A stretch of DNA of 11,856 nt from Methylococcaceae bacterium (GTDB taxonomy: Bacteria > Pseudomonadota > Gammaproteobacteria > Methylococcales > Methylomonadaceae), in NCBI GenBank assembly GCA_005779525.1, contig SXIZ01000084.1, positions 1 to 11,856 of the forward strand, given 5' to 3'. The stretch's first letter is position 1. Every line of letters starts with the position of its first letter. The position numbers were made by a program, and so were the translations under genes. The notes below the pieces were generated by a model that was not told the origin of the DNA, ran no database searches, and saw nothing but the letters and a program-made list of their open reading frames with translations. Of this stretch, positions 5,458-11,856 are shown piece after piece.

Positions 5458-8121
5458 ATGCGTACCAAAGAACATCAGCGTATCAGTGAAAATGTTGGCG
5501 ATATTCCACCTTGGTGGCGCTGGGGGCCTTATGTGAGTGAGCGTTCTTGGGGGACGGTACGTGAAGACTATAGTGCTGATGGCGATGCATGGCGATATTT
5601 GCCGCATGATCTGGCGCGCAGTAAAGCCTATCGATGGGGGGAAGATGGTTTAGCCGGAATTTGTGACCGTTATCAATTACTGGTACTTGGCTTAGCTTTA
5701 TGGAATGGTAAAGATCCCATTTTAAAAGAACGCGCATTTGGATTGGATGCGTGGGAAGGTAATCATGGCGAAGATGTTAAGGAATGCTATTTTTATCTGG
5801 ATAACACCCCAACGCATAGCTATATGCGCTATCTGTACAAATATCCGCAGGCAGAGTTTCCTTATTTAGATTTAATTACCGAAAATCAGCGGCGTGCTGG
5901 CAGTGGGCAAGAATACGAACTATTAGATACTGGCGTATTCGACGAAAATCGTTATTTTGATGTCGAAGTCGAATATGCGAAAGCCGGGCCAGATGATATC
6001 TTTATGCGCATAACGGCTAGCAATCGCGGGCCAGAACTGGCACCGTTACATCTTATTCCGCAACTTTGGTTTCGTAATACTTGGGCCTGGGGAGATACGC
6101 GACTCGTGTCGCCTACCATTAGCCTTGCATCAGCTGCAACCACCTGCTTAAAAGCCGACAGCTCTGTCTCTGGGCCTTTGAAAGGTATTTCCTTTCCGTA
6201 CCAGTTGCCCACGTATTATGTCTATGCTGCAGGCGACTGTACTCCCATTTTTACCGATAACGAAACCAATAACCAACGTGTATATGGCGTTGAATCGAAG
6301 GAGTCTGTCCCCTATACCAAGGATGCGTTTCACCGTTATTTAATTCAAGGGGAAGCGAGTATTAATCCTGCACAACAGGGCAGTAAAGCAGGATTGCATT
6401 ATCAGCTAGCTATCCCCGCTGGAGAAAGTGTGCAAGTTTGCTTACGCTTAACAACAGAAGCCTTAGCTGAGCCTTTCGCTGATTGTCCGCAAATAATCGC
6501 TAGCCGTCGGGCAGAAGCCGATGAATTTTATGCGGCAGTGCATCCACCAAAGGCCAGCGCCGAAATTTGTCAAGTGCAACGCCAAGCATTTGCCAATTTA
6601 TTATGGAGTAAACAAATTTATTTGTTTGATGTGAATAAATGGCTGAAAGGGGACTCCAGTAAAATGCCACCGCCACCTGCACGCTATTCCATCCGCAATC
6701 GGCATTGGCAGCATTTAAATTCTATGCGCATACTTATCATGCCAGATAAGTGGGAATATCCTTGGTTTGCCGCTTGGGATTTGGCGTTTGCCTGTGTACC
6801 GATGGCACTTATCGATCCAGCCTTTGCAAAAGAGCAATTGTGGTTGATGTTATTTGAGCAATTTCAACATCCTAATGGACAAATCCCTGCATATGAATGG
6901 GATTTTTCTGATCTTAACCCCCCCGTACATGCTTGGGCTGTTTGGCGGGTATATAACATGGAGAAGCGTCGGCATCACAAAACCGATCGTGCATTTTTGG
7001 AACGTTGTTTTCATAAGCTACTGATTAACTTTGCCTGGTGGATTAATAAAGTTGATAATCAAGGCAATAATATTTTTGAAGGCGGCTTTTTAGGCTTAGA
7101 CAATATTGCGGTGGTGGATCGTAGTGAACGTTTACCCGCGGGCGAGGTATTAGAACAATCCGATGCTACTGGCTGGATGGCCATGTTTAGCTTAAACATG
7201 ATGCGCATCGCTCTTGAATTGGCGGGGGAAAATAAAACTTACGAAGGCTTAGCGACCAAATTCCTGGAACACTATGTTTATATTGGGGCGGCCATGAAGC
7301 AAATGGGGGGCTGCGAATATCAACTCTGGGATGAGGAGGATGGCTTTTTTTACGATGTGTTAAGACATGCGGATAATAGTTTTGATAAGTTCCGTGTTCG
7401 TTCATTAGTTGGCCTGATTCCCATGTTTGCAGTTGAACGGCTGGAAGCTGAATGGATTAAACCGTTTCCCTCATTTCGTGGCAATTTCAATTGGTTTTCC
7501 GCGAATCGGCGTGAGTTTGCGCAGTTTAGTTATCATGCCGCCAATCAGGATGAGCAAACCACCTTATTAAGTATCCCTAACCAAGATCAAATTCGGCGGA
7601 TTTTAGCGCGGGTATTTGATCAACAGGAATTTCTGTCCAAATTTGGTATCCGCAGTCTGTCCAAATTCCATGCGCACCATCCTTTCCGCTATGGTCATAG
7701 TGAAGTCCGCTATGAACCCGCAGAAGCTGAATCTAAATTAAAAGGCGGTAATTCTAACTGGCGTGGCCCGATCTGGTTTCCTACGGGTTTTTTAATGATC
7801 GAAGCATTGCGTAAATTGGGTAAAGCGTTGGGGCCAGAATTTAAGATTGCCGTGTGTTTGGACGATAATCCAGAGAGGGTTGAACTGGACTTAACTCAGT
7901 TGGCGCACGAAATAGCACAACGTATGATTCGTCTATTTACACCTGATAACAATGGCTGCCGCCCCATTTATGGTGATGATGCGCGTCTGCAGCATGATCC
8001 CCATTGGCGCGAACACATTTTATTTCATGAATATTTTCACGCCGAAACCGGACTAGGGTTAGGTGCTGGGCATCAAACCTGGACTAATCTGGTTGCGGCG
8101 CTGATAGATGAATGGTGTTGA
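5458..8121 (+). CDS. MGH1-like / GH63-type glycosidase
   Basis: An 887-residue cytoplasmic protein (no signal peptide) of the bacterial 'glucosidase' group related to GH63 and mannosylglycerate hydrolase, with an (alpha/alpha)6-barrel catalytic domain. The N-terminal part carries the conserved WGPYVSERSWGTVREDYS (about 21-38), YRWGEDGLAG (near 57-66), NHGEDVKECYFYLDNTPTHS and LWFRNTWAWGD. The barrel holds WFAAWDLAF with Asp441, WRGPIWFPTG (from residue 768) and FHEYFHAETGLGLGAGHQTW with Glu858. By analogy with E. coli YgjK, the Asp near the start of the barrel and the Glu about 30 residues from the C-terminus are the likely acid and base. The true substrate is unknown (glucosides, mannosylglycerate or glucosylglycerate types are possible). 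The ATG at 5458 has AGGA seven bases upstream; a GTG at 5425 in the same frame would add eleven residues but lacks such a site. It stands alone, with no sugar-synthesis genes nearby. Confidence 0.9.
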   Translation: MRTKEHQRISENVGDIPPWWRWGPYVSERSWGTVREDYSADGDAWRYLPHDLARSKAYRWGEDGLAGICDRYQLLVLGLALWNGKDPILKERAFGLDAWEGNHGEDVKECYFYLDNTPTHSYMRYLYKYPQAEFPYLDLITENQRRAGSGQEYELLDTGVFDENRYFDVEVEYAKAGPDDIFMRITASNRGPELAPLHLIPQLWFRNTWAWGDTRLVSPTISLASAATTCLKADSSVSGPLKGISFPYQLPTYYVYAAGDCTPIFTDNETNNQRVYGVESKESVPYTKDAFHRYLIQGEASINPAQQGSKAGLHYQLAIPAGESVQVCLRLTTEALAEPFADCPQIIASRRAEADEFYAAVHPPKASAEICQVQRQAFANLLWSKQIYLFDVNKWLKGDSSKMPPPPARYSIRNRHWQHLNSMRILIMPDKWEYPWFAAWDLAFACVPMALIDPAFAKEQLWLMLFEQFQHPNGQIPAYEWDFSDLNPPVHAWAVWRVYNMEKRRHHKTDRAFLERCFHKLLINFAWWINKVDNQGNNIFEGGFLGLDNIAVVDRSERLPAGEVLEQSDATGWMAMFSLNMMRIALELAGENKTYEGLATKFLEHYVYIGAAMKQMGGCEYQLWDEEDGFFYDVLRHADNSFDKFRVRSLVGLIPMFAVERLEAEWIKPFPSFRGNFNWFSANRREFAQFSYHAANQDEQTTLLSIPNQDQIRRILARVFDQQEFLSKFGIRSLSKFHAHHPFRYGHSEVRYEPAEAESKLKGGNSNWRGPIWFPTGFLMIEALRKLGKALGPEFKIAVCLDDNPERVELDLTQLAHEIAQRMIRLFTPDNNGCRPIYGDDARLQHDPHWREHILFHEYFHAETGLGLGAGHQTWTNLVAALIDEWC

Positions 8122-8136
8122 GGAAACTCTAGGGGG

Positions 8137-8340
8137 TTAGGCATAGCTACGCACACAGCGGCGTGCAAAACTGCGTAACCCCATATCCCGAGTTTGGTAT
8201 TGGGCATACAGTTGCAGTACATCGCAGGGTGAAATATGCGCATACATGCCTTTACCAGATTTTGACGTAAACTCATCATTTAAGGTTTCGATAAAATTGA
8301 CCCAATTGGATTCAGCAACGAGATTATTTAAAGCTTTCAT
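8137..8340 (-). CDS. Small hypothetical protein, 67 residues
   Basis: The product is MKALNNLVAESNWVNFIETL, then NDEFTSKSGKGMYAHISPCD, then VLQLYAQYQTRDMGLRSFAR and RCVRSYA. It is soluble, has two cysteines and a strongly basic end, and shows no motif I can name. The start ATG (8338-8340) has GGGGAGA six bases upstream, a convincing ribosome-binding site; an ATG at 8353-8355 in the same frame overlaps that site and is less likely. Its stop lies 15 bases from the stop of the convergent glycosidase gene, with no hairpin between them. The good ribosome-binding site and protein-like composition support a real gene. Confidence 0.65.
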   Translation of the reverse strand: MKALNNLVAESNWVNFIETLNDEFTSKSGKGMYAHISPCDVLQLYAQYQTRDMGLRSFARRCVRSYA

Positions 8341-8488
8341 GGCGGTTCTCCCCATAAATAATGTTTGTTAGCTTTTGTAGAGAATAGCGGCAGGCTGTTA
8401 AAATCTATAAGTGCCTATGCAAAAAAATGTGTGTATTCGGCTCAATGTATTGCCAAGCGCTGTGTTGCAAGCTAGGCTAATATTTAAA

Positions 8489-8576
8489 ATGAATTCATAT
8501 ATTGCGCGTTAGAGTGAGTGTTAAGCTAATCGGCTGCGGTGTTCTGGTCTCAGGGACGAAGAAATTTATGAATTCA
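8489..8576. repeat. Two copies of ATGAATTCA in the divergent intergenic gap
   Basis: ATGAATTCA occurs at 8489-8497, there as part of the 10-bp palindrome ATGAATTCAT, and again at 8568-8576, 79 bp apart. Both lie between the divergent starts of the 67-residue and 126-residue genes (gap 8341-8617). They may be paired regulator sites; chance is possible because the motif is short and AT-rich. No clear sigma-70 promoter was picked out in this gap. Confidence 0.3.
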
Positions 8577-8617
8577 AGGATGATGTATCCGTGTATTGCA
8601 AACCTATAGGAGGATCA

Positions 8618-8998
8618 ATGTCCCATCTTAAGTTATTTCATATTGAAAATTTTAAAGGCTATTGCGACGGATTAATCCGCGTTGGTATCGATCCAGGATA
8701 TGTGTTGTATACCAATCACCATGAAAGCAATCAGCGTCCTGCAAGCAGATTATTTGCAGTAGAACACTTGGAATTGGTGCAGCAACATCTGGCTAATCCA
8801 TCTGCTGAATCATTTAAACAACTCGTGGCGGTGGGTATTTTGCAAGATACCTCTTGGGATTTTCAAACGACTGCGTGGCAAATCATTGCTTTCAGTGGCT
8901 GGGAGGTGTTGCATAACGCTTTTGGGCATTTGCATCATAAAGCCGAACAAGTGCTTGAGGACTCCTTGGGGGTTGCGGATTTTTCTGCACAACGCTAG
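8618..8998 (+). CDS. Hypothetical protein, 126 residues
   Basis: The product starts MSHLKLFHIENFKGYCDGLI and continues VGIDPGYVLYTNHHESN. It ends with SGWEVLHNAFGHLHHKAEQV and LEDSLGVADFSAQR. It is soluble, mixed alpha/beta in appearance, with a histidine-rich segment near the end (HNAFGHLHHK) that could bind metal, although no known metal motif fits. The ATG at 8618 follows AGGAGGATCA, a very strong Shine-Dalgarno sequence, which also rules against the GTG at 8591. It is divergent from the 67-residue gene and convergent with dbpA. I do not recognise the family; that it is a real gene is fairly certain. Confidence 0.75.
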   Translation: MSHLKLFHIENFKGYCDGLIRVGIDPGYVLYTNHHESNQRPASRLFAVEHLELVQQHLANPSAESFKQLVAVGILQDTSWDFQTTAWQIIAFSGWEVLHNAFGHLHHKAEQVLEDSLGVADFSAQR

Positions 8999-9036
8999 CT
9001 ACGGTTGTGCAGATAATTTCAGCTACGGCTGCGCAT
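8997..9036. repeat. Imperfect direct repeat, 24-bp period, at a gene end
   Basis: AGCTACGGTTGTGCA (8997-9011) and AGCTACGGCTGCGCA (9021-9035) agree at 13 of 15 positions, the two differences both being T/C. The first copy overlaps the stop codon of the 126-residue gene. It could be a small tandem duplication that has since drifted; no function is evident. Confidence 0.5.
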
Positions 9037-9058
9037 AGTCAAACAGCTTAAATTTTAG

Positions 9059-9085
9059 CTAGCTTTAAGTCACCCTCAAAGCTAG
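9059..9085. terminator. Hairpin between convergent genes, possible terminator
   Basis: CTAGCTTT (9059-9066) and AAAGCTAG (9078-9085) form a perfect 8-bp stem with an 11-base loop. It stands about 60 bases after the 126-residue gene and about 65 bases after the dbpA stop, read on the minus strand. Only short T-rich tracts flank it on either strand, so terminator strength is uncertain. Confidence 0.45.
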
Positions 9086-9148
9086 AGATGCTATTTACGC
9101 CTTTCATAAACTACAGAGTGTTCAAGCTACACTGCGAAAATTTATGTT

Positions 9149-10528
9149 TCATCGCACCTTCCAGACTTTGAATTTGCGACCCTTAATGGTTCCTTCAGCT
9201 AATTGACTCACTGCCTGTGTTGCTAGCTCTCGGTCTATCGCAACAAAAGACTGTTGCTCACCGATATCGATTTTGCCAATATATTGCGCGGCAATACCTG
9301 CGGTTCCCGTTAAGGCCCCTAAAATATCTCCCGGACGAATTTTATGTTTACGCCCAGCCGCAATACACAGCGTAACTTTAGGGGCAAGTAGTTCCGTGTC
9401 TTTTGCAGCTTGCAACGTCGTTATATCTAAGCTAGTGACGCGGTGTTGTTGATAGACTTCAATCGCTTTTATGCGCTCGCTATCAGCGGCGGTATATAGA
9501 TTTAAGGCTAAACCCTGCTTACCTGCTCTTCCCGTGCGACCAATCCGGTGAATATAGACTTCTGGATCAAATGCAATTTCGTAATTAATCACACATTGCA
9601 AATCTTTAATATCTAGCCCACGTGCTGCAACATCGGTCGCGATTAGAATTGGACAACTTTGATTAGTAAATAATAACAATACTTTATCGCGTTCTTTTTG
9701 TTCTAAATCACCATTCAGCACTAATGCAGGCAAGCCCTTTTTCGCTAAGACCTCAGCGACTTCCGCGCACTGTATCTTGGTATTACAAAAAATCACGCAC
9801 GATTCTGGGTGGTAATGCTTAAGCAAGGTGACCAGGTTTTTACTGCGTGTTGCTGCACTAATTTTAAAAAATAATTCTTCAATCGGATTGTCGCGGTGTG
9901 TGATTTCAACTTTGATTTCGATTGGATTTTTTTGGAAACGCGTACTAATGGCTTTTATACCTTCAGGATACGTTGCTGAAAATAAGAGCGTTTGCCGATT
10001 TTTAGGGGTTAGGTTGATGATTTTAAGAATATCGTCGTAAAAACCCATATCGAGCATACGATCAGCTTCATCCAGGATTAAGGTATTAATGTAATCCAAA
10101 TTCAGTGTAGCCTTATCAATATGTTTCTGAATACGTCCCGGGGTGCCAACAATAATATGTGCTGGGCGCTGAAGGGATTCGTATTGCGGTCGAATAGGCG
10201 TGCCGCCGCAGAGGGTTAATAATTTGATATTAGGTATATGTCTCGCTAAACGGCGAATTTCTTTACTGACTTGCTCCGCGAGTTCGCGGGTAGGGCAGAG
10301 GATCAGTGCTTGCACTTGATAAAGGGATGGATCCAGTCTGCTGATTAACCCGATCCCAAATGCTACCGTTTTACCACTTCCGGTTTTGGCTTGGGCGATT
10401 AAATCTTGACCTTTTAAAATGCTGGGTAGACTCGATTTTTGAATAGGCGTCATTTCCAGATACCCAAGGGAATCTAGGTTGTTACGCAGGTCGGGGCTTA
10501 ATTCGTGTGGAAAATTAGAAATAGACAC
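9149..10528 (-). CDS. dbpA: ATP-dependent RNA helicase DbpA
   Basis: DbpA is a DEAD-box helicase that remodels 23S rRNA around hairpin 92 during 50S assembly. The 459-residue product (457 in E. coli) has all motifs: GYLEMTPIQ (Q motif, 22-30), AKTGSGKT (47-54), PTREL (79-83), TPGR (129-132), DEAD (153-156), SAT (184-186), ATDVAARGLD (297-306) and HRIGRTGRAG (327-336). The C-terminal RNA-binding domain specific to DbpA runs from about 384, with CIAAGRKHKIRPGDILGALT and GKIDIGEQQSFVAIDR, which separates it from RhlE, RhlB or DeaD. The start is GTG (10526-10528), giving an N-terminus that matches the family. No Shine-Dalgarno sequence precedes it; instead, an 11-codon frame (10563 to 10528) ends with TAG sharing a base with this GTG, so coupled translation is possible. 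Confidence 0.97.
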   Translation of the reverse strand: MSISNFPHELSPDLRNNLDSLGYLEMTPIQKSSLPSILKGQDLIAQAKTGSGKTVAFGIGLISRLDPSLYQVQALILCPTRELAEQVSKEIRRLARHIPNIKLLTLCGGTPIRPQYESLQRPAHIIVGTPGRIQKHIDKATLNLDYINTLILDEADRMLDMGFYDDILKIINLTPKNRQTLLFSATYPEGIKAISTRFQKNPIEIKVEITHRDNPIEELFFKISAATRSKNLVTLLKHYHPESCVIFCNTKIQCAEVAEVLAKKGLPALVLNGDLEQKERDKVLLLFTNQSCPILIATDVAARGLDIKDLQCVINYEIAFDPEVYIHRIGRTGRAGKQGLALNLYTAADSERIKAIEVYQQHRVTSLDITTLQAAKDTELLAPKVTLCIAAGRKHKIRPGDILGALTGTAGIAAQYIGKIDIGEQQSFVAIDRELATQAVSQLAEGTIKGRKFKVWKVR

Positions 10529-10710
10529 TAAAAATATGACTCAATGAAAAAAATTGTACTCATGATAACAGATAGGCGGTGCGCATATTGAAAATGGCAA
10601 ATATTTCAACTGGCTTGGACTTAAGCGAGCACTGTCAGTGCCGTAAAGCTAGCTATAACACGCTGAGATTATCTATATGTATATGCGCATTGTACGTTGC
10701 AGTTGTGAGC

Positions 10711-10749
10711 TGACATGACTGACATAATTGACATGACATGTCATGTCAA
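10711..10749. promoter_or_regulatory. TGACAT motif array ending in a perfect 22-bp palindrome
   Basis: TGACAT occurs at 10711, 10720, 10729 and 10734, and its reverse complement ATGTCA at 10738 and 10743. The last four half-sites form a perfect palindrome (10728-10749) with arms TTGACATGACA and TGTCATGTCAA. The first three direct copies are exactly 9 bp apart. The consensus -35 hexamer TTGACA is embedded on both strands of the palindrome. The array lies about 45 bp upstream of a TATAAT box facing the adhesin gene. It looks like a multi-site operator for a dimeric or oligomeric regulator; which regulator is unknown. Confidence 0.6.
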
Positions 10750-10770
10750 ATTTGTATTTTTTAACGTGTA

Positions 10771-10798
10771 TGTTTAGTATTTTAGAAGCGGGTATAAT
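10771..10798 (+). promoter_or_regulatory. Candidate sigma-70 promoter of the adhesin gene
   Basis: TATAAT (10793-10798) matches the -10 consensus exactly. TGTTTA (10771-10776), 16 bases upstream, is a poor -35. Transcription would begin near 10805, leaving a leader of about 120 bases. The TGACAT array is immediately upstream, in the usual place for an activator. Confidence 0.45.
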
Positions 10799-10926
10799 TA
10801 AATAGATAAATTAAAACAGTATCTTAATAAAACATTCATTCAATGGCACATTAAATGCTTAATAGATAGGCAAATACCACGAGTATGACCCTAAAAAAAA
10901 TACACTAGACAGCAAGAGGCCAACAC

Positions 10927-11856
10927 ATGAGCACAAAATCAACAAATACTGCAAAAGCCACGATCGGTAATTTAGTATGGGACGATCTAAACGGAAACGG
11001 ACTCCAAGACACGGGTGAAAGTGGTGTCAGCGGTGTCACTCTCCAACTGAAAGATAAAAATGGCAACCTCGTGCAAAGCACCACCACTGACAGCCAAGGC
11101 AACTACAGCTTTAGCGTGGCCGCAGGGACCTACAAGCTCAGCATCAGCGTCCCGACAGGCTACGCCTTAACTTTAAAGGATGCACAAAGCAATACCAAAA
11201 ACAGCAAAGACAGCGATTTTAATAGCAGCACCTTCAGCACCGCCAACTTCAGCGTCACTGCAGGTCAAACCAACAACACCCTGGATGCAGGCCTCATCAA
11301 AAACGCGCCAGTCAAAATGATCGACATTGGCGACTGCATCTGGAATGACATCGACGCCAACGGTATCCAAGATGGTAACGACGTGGGTCTTGCAGGCGTC
11401 ACCGTCAACCTGTACGACAAAAGCGGCAAAGTGGTCAGTACTACCGTGACTGACGAAACAGGCGGCTACAACTTCAACGTGCCTGCGGGCAGCTACTCTG
11501 TTGGGATTGCTGTGCCTGCAGGTTACAGCATCACCCAAAAACAAGTCGGCACCAACACCCAAATCGACAGCGATGCCAACCCTGCGACGGCAAAAACCGA
11601 CCTGATCAACTTTACCGCCAACAACTACGACACCGACATCGGCCTCGTCGCCCAAGATACCAGCACCCCAAAAGCCCCTGGCGTGACTATCGTCACCGAC
11701 AGCAACAACGACCAATACATCAACGCCGCCGAACTGAACAACGCCAGCCAAATCGCTGTGCAAGTGAGCATCCCCACCGGGGCTAAAGCAGGCGACACCC
11801 TCAAACTCACCGACGGCACCACCCCGCAAAGCAAAACGCTCACAGCTGCCGACCTA
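10927..11856 (+). CDS. Large adhesin-like surface protein with SdrD-type B domains (N-terminal part)
   Basis: The frame stays open for 310 codons to the window edge, so the protein is longer. It contains two SdrD/Cna-B-type B domains. The first (residues 12-123) has IGNLVWDDLNGNGLQDTGES, GNYSFSVAAGTYKLSI and LDAGL; the second (132-240) has IGDCIWNDIDANGIQDGND, GGYNFNVPAGSYSVGI and DTDIGL. Both open with an Asp/Asn-rich calcium-binding loop. From about 249 an Ig-like module begins (GVTIVTDSNNDQYINAAEL, then GAKAGDTLKLTDGTTPQSKT) of the kind repeated in LapA/RTX-type giant adhesins. Asp258, Asn260, Asp262 and Glu269 fit an EF-hand-like loop. No N-terminal signal peptide is present, which fits type I secretion through a C-terminal signal, but that end is outside the window. 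The ATG follows AAGAGG at a good distance. Codons end mostly in C (AAC, ACC, AGC, GAC, GGC), unlike the neighbouring genes. Confidence 0.9.
   Translation, partial: MSTKSTNTAKATIGNLVWDDLNGNGLQDTGESGVSGVTLQLKDKNGNLVQSTTTDSQGNYSFSVAAGTYKLSISVPTGYALTLKDAQSNTKNSKDSDFNSSTFSTANFSVTAGQTNNTLDAGLIKNAPVKMIDIGDCIWNDIDANGIQDGNDVGLAGVTVNLYDKSGKVVSTTVTDETGGYNFNVPAGSYSVGIAVPAGYSITQKQVGTNTQIDSDANPATAKTDLINFTANNYDTDIGLVAQDTSTPKAPGVTIVTDSNNDQYINAAELNNASQIAVQVSIPTGAKAGDTLKLTDGTTPQSKTLTAADL

Larger units (their letters stand above)
10529..10926. promoter_or_regulatory. Divergent control region between dbpA and the adhesin gene
   Basis: This 398-bp non-coding region must hold the promoters of both divergent genes. 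Dyads in it are: TTGAAA (10588-10593) facing TTTCAA (10604-10609); GCACTG (10629-10634) facing CAGTGC (10636-10641) around a single T; AGCTAGCT near 10647; and the TGACAT array with a 22-bp palindrome (10711-10749). No tRNA or long reading frame was found. Confidence 0.5.

Noticed and set aside
8073..8279. 68-codon minus-strand frame overlapping the glycosidase end
   Set aside because: It overlaps both the glycosidase gene and the better supported 67-residue gene in another frame, and has no ribosome-binding site.
10711..10749. CRISPR-like array
   Set aside because: The repeat unit is only six bases with spacers of 0-3 bases. There are no cas genes, and the layout is that of operator half-sites.
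11173..11829. 218-codon minus-strand open frame
   Set aside because: It lies wholly antisense to the SdrD-domain coding sequence. Its length is a by-product of the C-ending codons of that gene, and its Val/Gly/Asp-rich product has no domain.

Overview
The window looks like a chromosomal segment of a gammaproteobacterium. It carries an AroG-type DAHP synthase, an asmA-like gene followed by mutY and yggX, and dbpA. The first half is fairly AT-rich (a hand count of bases 1681-1740 gives 23 G/C of 60). The asmA-mutY-yggX neighbourhood and the small hypothetical genes are reminiscent of Legionellales/Coxiella-like bacteria, but this placement is an inference and no marker here fixes the taxonomy.

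Layout: (1) Bases 1-280, minus strand: the N-terminal part of a type I DAHP synthase, cut by the window edge. (2) 281-656: non-coding, with a perfect 13-bp inverted repeat. (3) 657-1190, minus strand: a 177-residue protein with two AP2-like DNA-binding modules. It is divergent from a 2-Cys peroxiredoxin gene (1517-2122), and the 326-bp AT-rich gap between them is rich in palindromes. The peroxiredoxin frame is intact except for one TAG codon exactly where the family has a conserved tyrosine. (4) 2179-2463, minus strand: a small three-helix membrane protein, convergent with the peroxiredoxin gene and divergent from asmA. (5) 2572-5244: asmA-like, mutY, yggX, a tightly packed operon. The asmA-like gene lacks its C-terminal third and stops 2 nt before mutY; mutY and yggX overlap by 8 nt. 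(6) 5458-8121: an 887-residue MGH1-like/GH63-type glycosidase. (7) 8137-8998: two small genes of unknown function, divergent from each other. (8) 9149-10528, minus strand: dbpA. (9) 10529-10926: a non-coding region with several dyads, notably a perfect 22-bp palindrome inside an array of TGACAT motifs. (10) 10927 to the window end: the start of a large secreted adhesin-like protein made of SdrD-type B domains and Ig-like repeats. Its base composition differs clearly from its neighbours (32 G/C of 60 in bases 11581-11640).

How the genes relate: MutY (repair of A opposite 8-oxoguanine), YggX (protection of Fe-S clusters) and the peroxiredoxin (peroxide removal) all concern oxidative damage, although the last is interrupted here. 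DbpA serves 50S ribosome assembly and AroG opens the shikimate pathway. No multi-gene defence, secretion or biosynthetic system is evident. The observations most worth a second look are the amber codon in the peroxiredoxin, the double AP2-like protein, the shortened asmA-like gene, and the TGACAT operator array in front of the adhesin gene.
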